A stretch of 6,333 nucleotides of DNA, taken from NCBI GenBank assembly GCA_900553005.1, contig USBU01000076.1, positions 1-6,333 on the forward strand, in the 5' to 3' direction. Below, one piece after another: positions 1 through 5,346 of this stretch; positions within the stretch are counted from its first letter, which is position 1, and each line of letters starts with the position of its first letter. The notes beneath the pieces were generated by a model. It had not been told where the DNA came from, searched no databases, and worked only from the letters and a program-made list of their open reading frames with translations. Made by a program: the position numbers and the translations under genes. The DNA is from an uncultured Eubacteriales bacterium. Its GTDB lineage: Bacteria; Bacillota; Clostridia; Christensenellales; Pumilibacteraceae.

Positions 1-447
1 GAACGGCTTACATTAAGCTATGAAAGTCTCGGCGGCGGGAGCGACGATGAATTAAAAGAGGAGTTTTTAAACGAGCTTAAGCGCACGCGCGAAAGGGACG
101 TTTTTCAGGGGTACACTCATACCGGTCCGCAGACGGACGACTTTGCAGCCGTATGCGGGGACGTGGATATACGTAAATTCGGCTCGCAAGGTCAGCAGCG
201 TACCGCTGCGCTGAGTCTGAAGCTTGCTCAACTTGACCTTTTTTTCGAGGAAACGGGCGAGTATCCCGTGCTTCTTCTCGACGACGTGTTCAGCGAGCTG
301 GACGAAAGCCGTCAGCAAAAGCTTATCGAACGTTTAAGCGGACATCAGACCGTGGTGACCTGCACGCATATAGACGAAAAGATGAAGCGGCAATTTAAGG
401 ACGCCGCGCTGTTCAGGGTGGAAAACGGCTCGGTTACTCGTTTATGA
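1..447 (+). CDS. recF: DNA replication and repair protein RecF, C-terminal part (5' end outside window)
   Basis: The open frame runs from base 1 with no start codon in the window, so only about 148 C-terminal residues are present; full RecF is usually about 360-370 residues. RecF is an SMC/ABC-like ATPase that helps load RecA at single-stranded gaps with RecO and RecR. The fragment carries GYTHTGPQTDDF, the RecF family stretch before the ATPase signature, then the ABC signature region FGSQGQQRTAALSLKLA, then Walker B and D-loop PVLLLDDVFSELDESRQ, all close to Bacillus RecF. The frame ends at a TGA at 445-447. In many Firmicutes recF sits in a dnaA-dnaN-recF-gyrB cluster; here the next gene is an ABC exporter with its own promoter, so recF appears to be the last gene of its unit. 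Identification is secure; the truncation is caused by the window edge. Confidence 0.95.
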   Translation, partial: ERLTLSYESLGGGSDDELKEEFLNELKRTRERDVFQGYTHTGPQTDDFAAVCGDVDIRKFGSQGQQRTAALSLKLAQLDLFFEETGEYPVLLLDDVFSELDESRQQKLIERLSGHQTVVTCTHIDEKMKRQFKDAALFRVENGSVTRL

Positions 448-454
448 GCCGCGC

Positions 455-484
455 TTGTCTCGAAATAGGACAAAGTTGTTTTTT
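455..484 (+). terminator. Weak candidate terminator after recF
   Basis: TTGTC (455-459) pairs with GACAA (469-473), with a possible extra T-G wobble, around a short loop. A T-rich stretch, TTGTTTTTT (476-484), follows two bases later. The stem is short and AT-rich, so this is a weak intrinsic terminator at best. Its position 8 bases after the recF stop is suitable. Confidence 0.3.
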
Positions 485-535
485 AAAAAAATAAAATAAA
501 AGCAAATTTGACCTGACGAAAGTTTGGAATTTCTA

Positions 536-564
536 TTGACAAACCGATTTTACAAAAGTATAAT
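536..564 (+). promoter_or_regulatory. Perfect-consensus SigA-type promoter for the ABC exporter operon
   Basis: TTGACA at 536-541 and TATAAT at 559-564 are separated by exactly 17 bases, and both hexamers match the housekeeping sigma consensus at all six positions. The expected transcription start is about base 571. That leaves a leader of roughly 35 bases before the small leader ORF and about 110 bases before the first exporter gene. A promoter this strong in front of an exporter suggests that control is exerted after initiation or by a repressor. Confidence 0.88.
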
Positions 565-569
565 TATTC

Positions 570-589
570 AAAGCACAGGGATGTGCTTT
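570..589 (+). promoter_or_regulatory. Perfect 8-bp inverted repeat at the transcription start (operator or 5' hairpin)
   Basis: AAAGCACA (570-577) and TGTGCTTT (582-589) are exact reverse complements separated by GGGA. The repeat starts 5 bases after the -10 box and covers the predicted +1. In DNA it could be an operator for a dimeric repressor; in RNA it would form a hairpin at the extreme 5' end of the message. No T-run follows it directly, so it is not an intrinsic terminator. The symmetry is directly seen; which role applies cannot be decided from sequence. Confidence 0.7.
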
Positions 590-605
590 CGTATAAGGAC
601 ATTTT

Positions 606-680
606 ATGATAAATATTGACGGACATGACGTTAAAAGCGTTTATGTCCGCTTATATTTTTCGGAAAGGCAGGAGGCATAA
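606..680 (+). CDS. Candidate 24-residue leader peptide upstream of the ABC exporter
   Basis: An ATG at 606-608 is preceded by AAGGA (595-599) at a 6-base spacing, and the frame runs 24 codons to a TAA at 678-680. The peptide begins MINIDGHDVK and ends RLYFSERQEA. It lies in the leader between the promoter and the first exporter gene. The AGGAGG of that gene (670-675) falls inside the last codons of this ORF, and its TTG start (682) lies one base beyond the stop, so translation of the two is probably coupled. A large stem-loop occupies most of the ORF. The arrangement resembles the bmrB leader peptide upstream of the heterodimeric exporter genes bmrCD in Bacillus subtilis, but no sequence similarity to BmrB is claimed. 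No obvious R/K-X-R/K macrolide arrest motif is present. It is too short for coding statistics; the support is its ribosome binding site, position and coupling. Confidence 0.5.
   Translation: MINIDGHDVKSVYVRLYFSERQEA
611..660 (+). promoter_or_regulatory. Candidate attenuator: long terminator-like stem-loop inside the leader ORF
   Basis: CGGACAT (620-626) pairs with ATGTCCG (643-649) over seven base pairs. An inner stem ACG (628-630) with CGT (638-640) closes the loop. An outer stem AAATAT (611-616) with ATATTT (653-658) lies across a 3x3 internal loop. The descending arm leads directly into CTTATATTTTT (650-660), so with the outer stem open this resembles an intrinsic terminator with a slightly interrupted U-tract. 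It lies wholly inside the leader ORF, so a ribosome translating or stalled on that ORF would prevent folding. The pairing is directly seen; attenuation is inferred. Confidence 0.5.
670..675 (+). promoter_or_regulatory. AGGAGG ribosome binding site that sets the TTG start of the first exporter gene
   Basis: A perfect AGGAGG lies 6 bases before the TTG at 682. The alternative in-frame starts upstream (TTG at 616, ATG at 625, ATG at 643) have no comparable ribosome binding site and would overlap the leader stem-loop. This site therefore decides the start at 682. Confidence 0.8.
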
Positions 681-681
681 T

Positions 682-2511
682 TTGGAAAGAAGAAAGAAAA
701 AAGGCGTATTCAGGCGTACTATACCTTATTTCAAAAAATATATGTGGGGTTTCTGGGCGGGCATAATTCTCTGCCTGATTTTTAATATTTCCGCGCTTTT
801 GATGCCGCAGATACCGCAGCTTATTATCGACAGAATCATCAATCCCGCGCTTGGAGAAGCTCCCGTTTACAGCGACAGCAACGTGTTTTCTTTCCTTTTG
901 GACGGTTTTGCCGCGGACGATTATATGGGTATGCTGATAACCATGCTGATATGTATGCTGGTAGTTTGTCTGTCGCGTTACATTGCTCATTACGCCAGGT
1001 GGAACATAACGCATGCAACCATGATGCGCGGCGAAAACCGGATACGCGATTATTCGTTCAATAAAATGCTCCGTCAAAGTCCTATCGTGCTTAATCGTTA
1101 CACAAGCGGCGATCTGTTAAACGTGACCAACAACGACCCTACGGCCATCAAGGATTTATATCTTCATCACGTGCCGTTTCTGTTCGGCTCTGTGTCGTCG
1201 ATCATAATCGCTCTGTATTTTCTTATATTGATAAATCCCGCGCTGGTGCTTGTTCCGGTATGCACGGGTATAATCACGGCGATTATTGTGCGCGGCTACA
1301 ATAAAATTTTACAGAAGAAATACAATATAATCCGCCAGGGCAACGTTGAACTGAGCACCTACATACAGGAAAATATAAACGGCGTGCGCGTAGTAAGATG
1401 CTTTGCGACCGAGGCAAACGAGATGAAGCGGTTTGAAAAGCGCAATGCGGCTTTCCGCGACAACTATGTGGATCTTGCGCGCACTACCGCAAAATATTCC
1501 ATGATATTTACCATACTCGGCGAAAGCGTAGGCATTCTTTCCATAATACTCGGTATTTGGTTCGCCGTTAACGGAAATTTAAGCGTGGGCGAATTTGCAA
1601 CCTTTACGTCGTATTGCTTTACCATTAACGGCTGTATCATACAGATGGCCGGGCAGATCGGCAATATCCAGAACGGCGTTGTCTGCGCCAATCGGTATTT
1701 TGAGTTTGCAGATCGTCCCGACGCAGTGGTGGATATTGAAAATCCGCTTCCCGTACCGCAAAAGCCCTCTATCAGCTTTAAAAACGTTTCCATGAAATTC
1801 GGCGACGACGGGCAAGCGGCGCTTGAGGACATAAATCTGGAAATACCTTACGGCAAGCGGCTGGGGATTATGGGTAAAACGGGTTCGGGCAAATCGGTCT
1901 TTATGAAGCTGCTCAACAGACTTTACGACTGTACCGGCGGCGAGATTCAGCTTGACGGAGTAAATATTAAAAATATGCCCGTAAACGAGGTCCGGCGGCG
2001 CTTTTCTTACGTAATGCAGGACGTGTTTCTGTTTTCGGACAGCGTTGCAAGCAATATTGCGCTTTACGACGAGGACGCTTCCGACGAGGATATAGAGCGC
2101 TGCGCCAAAGACGCCTGCGTAGATAAATTCGTGCCCAAGCTCACGGACGGCTACGACACAATAGTCGGCGAGAGGGGGCTTGGTCTAAGCGGCGGCCAAA
2201 AACAGAGAGTTTCCATCGCAAGGGCGCTTTTGAAGGATGCGCCGATTATTCTTCTCGACGACTGCACCTCCGCATTGGATTACGAGACGGAAAAGGAAAT
2301 CACTCGCAATTTGTTCGACAACTACGGCGACAGAACCATGATAGTTTCTTCTCATCGCGCGGGCAGCGTGGCCTATTGCGACGAGATCGTATTCTTTGAG
2401 GACGGTCGCATAGTAGAACGCGGCACTCACGAGCAGCTTATGGCGCTTAAGGGCAGATATTATTCGATATTTACCGAGCAGGAATCTTTGCGCGAGGAGG
2501 AGCTTGACTGA
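682..2511 (+). CDS. Heterodimeric ABC exporter half-transporter with degenerate catalytic site (BmrC/TM287-like)
   Basis: This 609-residue protein is one half of an inner-membrane ATP-driven efflux pump: an N-terminal transmembrane domain fused to a C-terminal nucleotide-binding domain, the usual length for the family. Six hydrophobic segments lie at about residues 21-43, 81-98, 166-184, 186-204, 273-297 and 303-325. The ATPase domain has Walker A GKTGSGKS (398-405), Q-loop Gln446, a canonical signature LSGGQ (502-506), Walker B PIILLDD and switch His558. The residue after Walker B is Asp527 where most ABC ATPases have the catalytic Glu. Asp here is the hallmark of the non-catalytic partner in heterodimeric exporters such as BmrC and TM287. 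The TTG start is chosen for the AGGAGG at 670-675; the in-frame TTG at 616 would add 22 residues. The stop overlaps the next gene by one base (TGATG), with another AGGAGG at 2495-2500 for that gene. Efflux of drugs or lipids is likely from the family, but the substrate cannot be read from sequence. Confidence 0.93.
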   Translation: MERRKKKGVFRRTIPYFKKYMWGFWAGIILCLIFNISALLMPQIPQLIIDRIINPALGEAPVYSDSNVFSFLLDGFAADDYMGMLITMLICMLVVCLSRYIAHYARWNITHATMMRGENRIRDYSFNKMLRQSPIVLNRYTSGDLLNVTNNDPTAIKDLYLHHVPFLFGSVSSIIIALYFLILINPALVLVPVCTGIITAIIVRGYNKILQKKYNIIRQGNVELSTYIQENINGVRVVRCFATEANEMKRFEKRNAAFRDNYVDLARTTAKYSMIFTILGESVGILSIILGIWFAVNGNLSVGEFATFTSYCFTINGCIIQMAGQIGNIQNGVVCANRYFEFADRPDAVVDIENPLPVPQKPSISFKNVSMKFGDDGQAALEDINLEIPYGKRLGIMGKTGSGKSVFMKLLNRLYDCTGGEIQLDGVNIKNMPVNEVRRRFSYVMQDVFLFSDSVASNIALYDEDASDEDIERCAKDACVDKFVPKLTDGYDTIVGERGLGLSGGQKQRVSIARALLKDAPIILLDDCTSALDYETEKEITRNLFDNYGDRTMIVSSHRAGSVAYCDEIVFFEDGRIVERGTHEQLMALKGRYYSIFTEQESLREEELD

Positions 2512-4325
2512 TGGCAAGAAACCGATATTACGAGGACGAAAAAACAAGCTATAAATTTAACGCTTCGTCTGTAAAAAAGGCGCTTAAGTACTGTATCCCA
2601 TATAAAAAAATTCTTATTTCGATGTCGGTGCTCATGTTGGTTATGAGCTTTGTTTCGCTTCTTCCGCCCATGATAAACACCTATATCGTTGACTACGTGC
2701 TTTCAAAAAAGGGCCTTTTCGGTCTGGATTGGCTTACTTTGGCGCTTATTCTTGTCGGCGCTTATGCGCTGGCGGTTATTTCAACGACGATATTTTCATA
2801 TTTCCGCACGCTGTATATGACCAAAACCGGTCACGCTATCGTCCACGATATGCGGTACGCGGCGTTTAATCAGCTGCAGAAGCTGGCGTTCGATTATTAC
2901 GATTCCCGTCCGGGCGGAAAAATTTTGGTGCGGGTAACTGCTTATCTCGACGAGCTTGCCGGAGTTTTTTCCAACTCAATAATCATGCTGTTGGTCGATT
3001 TCTTTAAGATCATCATAATCATGCTGTGGCTTTTTGTCATCGATTACAGGCTTGCGGGAATCATTGTTGCGGCTGTCGTTCCTATGGCGGTATGCGTTAT
3101 GCTGATAAAAACCACTCTTTCGCGCCGCCGCCGTGCCTTCAGAAACAAACGCAGCAACAGAACGGCTTACATAGCGGAAAACATTCAGGGAAACAGCGTG
3201 ACTAAGGCGTTTAACCGCGTGGAAAAAAATACGGGCATTCAAAGCGGCCTTAATATGGAAGTGACCAAAAAGTGGGAAAAGGTAACTCACATTAACGAGC
3301 TGCATTTTCCTATAATGGACGGATTTTTCTACGTAGGACTGGGCATAGTTTACGTCGTGGTAATCTATATGGCGACGTCAGGTTCAATGGGGATGGGCGG
3401 ACTTACCATCGGCAAGCTGATAGGCTTTATTTCCTATATGGGCATGTTATCCGCTCCGCTGAACGATATGGCCAATATATTGCAGCAGATTACTATGGCT
3501 ACGTCTAATCTGGAAAGCGTGTTCGAGGTCATCGATACGCAGCCGACGGTAACCGACGCGGACGGAGCGACCGAGCTTCCGGAAATAGAGGGCAACGTTT
3601 CTTTCGAGCACGTTCATTTCAGCTATGAGCCGGGGCATCCTATTCTTACGGACGTTACGTTTGACATTCCCAAGGGTAAGATGATAGCTTTAGTCGGGCC
3701 GACCGGAGCGGGAAAATCCACGATCGTCTCGCTGCTAAGCCGCTTTTATGACCTTGACAGCGGAAGGATAACAATTGACGGGCACGATATATCTCAGGTG
3801 ACGCTGCATTCGCTGCGCAGTCAGGTGGGCGTGATGATGCAGGACAGCTTTATTTTTTCGGGTACGATTATAGACAACATACGTTATGCAAGACCGGACG
3901 CCACGGACGAGGAGTGCATAGCGGCGGCAAAGCTGGTTTCCGCGGATGAATTTATCAGTAAGCTGCCGGACGGCTACTACACGAAAACTCTTGAGCAGGG
4001 CAGCAAGCTTTCCACGGGAGAACGTCAGCTTATTTCCTTTGCGCGCGTGGTTCTTACCGACCCTAAAATTCTTATTCTGGATGAGGCAACTTCGTCGATA
4101 GACACTCATACCGAGGAGATGATAAAACAGGCCTTGGACGTGATATTGGAGGGGCGCACAAGCTTTGTCATAGCGCACAGGCTTTCAACTATCCGTAAGG
4201 CCGACTGTATCTTTTACGTTGCAGACCGTACCGTTGCGGAGGCGGGCACTCACGAGCAGCTTATGGAAAAGAAAGGACTTTACTATAAGCTGGTAAAATC
4301 CAACTGCGACGCGGATGATGAATAA
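2511..4325 (+). CDS. Heterodimeric ABC exporter half-transporter with catalytic glutamate (BmrD/TM288-like)
   Basis: This 604-residue half-transporter is the partner of the preceding gene. Hydrophobic segments in the first 320 residues include about 33-55, 74-97, 152-175 and 178-198, plus two before the linker. The ATPase domain has an A-loop Tyr in HFSYEPG, Walker A GPTGAGKS (396-403), Q-loop Gln444, Walker B KILILDE with catalytic Glu525, D-loop SSID and switch His556. Its signature is LSTGE (500-504) instead of LSGGQ. In the head-to-tail NBD dimer, its Walker motifs face the canonical LSGGQ of the partner and form the hydrolysing site. Its LSTGE faces the Asp527 site and forms the degenerate one. 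The ATG overlaps the upstream stop by one base and follows AGGAGG (2495-2500) at a 10-base spacing, so equal, coupled synthesis of the two halves is expected. The gene ends in a run of acidic residues and is followed by a strong terminator. A multidrug-type exporter is the best guess; the substrate is unknown. Confidence 0.94.
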   Translation: MARNRYYEDEKTSYKFNASSVKKALKYCIPYKKILISMSVLMLVMSFVSLLPPMINTYIVDYVLSKKGLFGLDWLTLALILVGAYALAVISTTIFSYFRTLYMTKTGHAIVHDMRYAAFNQLQKLAFDYYDSRPGGKILVRVTAYLDELAGVFSNSIIMLLVDFFKIIIIMLWLFVIDYRLAGIIVAAVVPMAVCVMLIKTTLSRRRRAFRNKRSNRTAYIAENIQGNSVTKAFNRVEKNTGIQSGLNMEVTKKWEKVTHINELHFPIMDGFFYVGLGIVYVVVIYMATSGSMGMGGLTIGKLIGFISYMGMLSAPLNDMANILQQITMATSNLESVFEVIDTQPTVTDADGATELPEIEGNVSFEHVHFSYEPGHPILTDVTFDIPKGKMIALVGPTGAGKSTIVSLLSRFYDLDSGRITIDGHDISQVTLHSLRSQVGVMMQDSFIFSGTIIDNIRYARPDATDEECIAAAKLVSADEFISKLPDGYYTKTLEQGSKLSTGERQLISFARVVLTDPKILILDEATSSIDTHTEEMIKQALDVILEGRTSFVIAHRLSTIRKADCIFYVADRTVAEAGTHEQLMEKKGLYYKLVKSNCDADDE

Positions 4326-4330
4326 TTTAT

Positions 4331-4362
4331 AAGACACGGAATTCGTTTCCGTGTCTTTTTTT
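4331..4362 (+). terminator. Strong intrinsic terminator of the ABC exporter operon
   Basis: AAGACACGGAA (4331-4341) and TTCCGTGTCTT (4347-4357) form a perfect 11-bp stem with a 5-base loop (TTCGT), followed by an uninterrupted T-run to 4362. It starts five bases after the TAA of the second exporter gene. Confidence 0.93.
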
Positions 4363-4386
4363 CGGTTATTTGATTTTTTGTGCGCG

Positions 4387-4408
4387 GCCGAAAATCATTC
4401 GGTTTTTT
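4387..4408 (+). terminator. Second, weaker terminator-like hairpin
   Basis: CCGAA (4388-4392) pairs with TTCGG (4398-4402) around the loop AATCA, extendable by a G-T wobble, and is followed by six T residues (4403-4408). It is small but has the full shape of an intrinsic terminator and lies only 24 bases after the strong one, so it may act as a backup. Confidence 0.45.
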
Positions 4409-4615
4409 AAGCGTCATATTGTATCGCTATTTTCCGCGGGACACAGTCTGACGACATCGGGCTTGTTATTTATTTGCGTTTTTATGTATTCCGTCTAGGT
4501 AAAAGCATGTTTGCCGCGGTCATGTTTTTTGAGGAGATTTTCGGATTTTGTCCGTATAAAATCCAAAGCTCGGGCAATAATTGTTTTAAAAATATTTCTA
4601 CGGAGAAAAAATCGG
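4409..4615 (+). other. Upstream region of the 216-residue gene with no clear promoter
   Basis: No recognisable riboswitch, tRNA or strong promoter is visible. The best promoter-like pair is TTGTTA (4463-4468) and TGTATT (4485-4490) with 16 bases between them, each matching consensus at four of six positions. A lone TATAAA (4555-4560) has no matching -35 box. An open frame from ATG 4507 to TAA 4650 runs into the next gene but has only a weak AGG upstream. The region is T-rich and probably carries the promoter and leader of the gene at 4616. Confidence 0.3.
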
Positions 4616-5266
4616 ATGATAACTTATTGCCTGGGAGATATAAAGGCTAAGCGCGCGGCGTTCCGTGCGGCGGAGGCGGACAAGGGCCAGCTTAGCATAG
4701 ATAACGACGAAATTCTGACCACTGTGGAAAAGGAAGGTAAAACCTTTTTCGCGGTCGGAGAGGTTCCTTACGCGGATATGAGCGTGGCGGAATTTGTCGC
4801 GTACAGCAAGTCTTTAATAAAGGCGCAGCCGGTGCGCGACAGAGAAACGGCATATTACGCGCGGCTTTTCGGCTTTAAATTATCCGTAAAAAGACGATTG
4901 AAGTCGCTTGACGTTCCCAAGTACCGCATGGCGCAGTTTTTGGCAAAATACGATTTGTCCGTCCGCGACGTTTTCATAAATTTCGACGGATACGAATATT
5001 CGCGCAGGCACCGCAAAAGCATAGAGCGTTTCGTCAAAAAGCTTAAACGATATTTCAACGTATTCATTGCGGTTTCGGACTATCGGTTCATTCCCGAGGG
5101 CGGAGCGGTGCGCCGCTACGCCGCCGACGGAACGGTAAGCGAAATCAATCTCAAAGCTTTTCTCAGCTCGCGCGGCAGAAAGCGCGCTTTTAAAACACTG
5201 CTGAAGGAAAAGGATTTATCAATTGGGGATTTTGATCTCCGCAAGGTTGTCGTTTCTTCCATTTAA
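4616..5266 (+). CDS. Hypothetical basic 216-residue protein resembling a degenerate ABC ATPase domain
   Basis: I do not recognise a named family. The ATG at 4616 has GGAG (4602-4605) ten bases upstream; a longer in-frame TTG at 4511 lacks any ribosome binding site and is rejected. The protein is soluble in appearance, rich in Lys and Arg, with no signal peptide or membrane segment. The order of its motifs mirrors an ABC nucleotide-binding domain without catalytic residues. GDIKAKRAAF (7-16) sits where a P-loop would be. DKGQLSIDNDEI (22-33) resembles the following D-S-G-x-I-x-I-D-G-x-x-I strand. VGEVPYADMSVAEFV (47-61) resembles the Q-loop and start of the helical domain. SLDVPKYRMAQFLAKYD (97-113) sits at the signature helix, and VRDVFINFDG (116-125) at Walker B. 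NVFIAVSDYRF (148-158) sits at the H-loop strand. P-loop Gly/Lys/Ser, LSGGQ, catalytic Glu and switch His are all missing. The length suits a compact NBD. That this is a pseudo-ATPase is inference from pattern alone. It is flanked by terminators on both sides and looks monocistronic. Confidence 0.8.
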   Translation: MITYCLGDIKAKRAAFRAAEADKGQLSIDNDEILTTVEKEGKTFFAVGEVPYADMSVAEFVAYSKSLIKAQPVRDRETAYYARLFGFKLSVKRRLKSLDVPKYRMAQFLAKYDLSVRDVFINFDGYEYSRRHRKSIERFVKKLKRYFNVFIAVSDYRFIPEGGAVRRYAADGTVSEINLKAFLSSRGRKRAFKTLLKEKDLSIGDFDLRKVVVSSI

Positions 5267-5267
5267 G

Positions 5268-5296
5268 TTGACTAAAACCGCTAAAAAGCGTATACT
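5268..5296 (+). promoter_or_regulatory. SigA-type promoter of the RpiR-family regulator gene
   Basis: TTGACT (5268-5273) and TATACT (5291-5296) are separated by exactly 17 bases, each with five of six consensus matches. The -35 box begins two bases after the preceding stop codon, and the -10 box lies within the hairpin at 5283-5323. The expected start is about base 5303, giving a leader of about 44 bases before ATG 5347. Confidence 0.75.
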
Positions 5297-5323
5297 CTTT
5301 TATAAAGAGCGCACGCTTTTTTT
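5283..5323 (+). terminator. Terminator of the 216-residue gene, overlapping the next promoter
   Basis: AAAAAGCGT (5283-5291) pairs with ACGCTTTTT (5313-5321), and an inner stem CTCTTT (5295-5300) with AAAGAG (5304-5309) lies across a 3x3 internal loop. The descending arm ends in a seven-T run (5317-5323). It begins 17 bases after the upstream stop codon, as expected for an intrinsic terminator. Confidence 0.8.
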
Positions 5324-5346
5324 ATTTACGGTTTGGGAGGGCAACG

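Noticed and set aside
508..536. Second promoter TTGACC (508-513) with TTCTAT (531-536).
   Set aside because: The -10 match is poor (three of six) and it lies directly upstream of a perfect-consensus promoter.
616..681. N-terminal extension of the first exporter gene from TTG 616 or ATG 625.
   Set aside because: Neither start has a ribosome binding site, both lie in the leader stem-loop, and TTG 682 has a perfect AGGAGG at 6 bases and gives a typical short N-terminus before the first membrane segment.
631..1077. Minus-strand open frames opposite the exporter, the 216-residue gene and the regulator.
   Set aside because: They lie opposite well-supported genes, lack ribosome binding sites and recognisable motifs, and have the composition of antisense shadows.
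4511..4615. Longer form of the 216-residue protein from TTG 4511.
   Set aside because: There is no ribosome binding site before TTG 4511, while ATG 4616 has GGAG at a workable spacing and begins the part that resembles a domain.
4507..4650. A 47-codon ORF overlapping the start of the 216-residue gene, possibly a second leader peptide.
   Set aside because: It has only a weak AGG upstream, no associated hairpin and runs 35 bases into the next gene in another frame; nothing beyond an open frame supports it.
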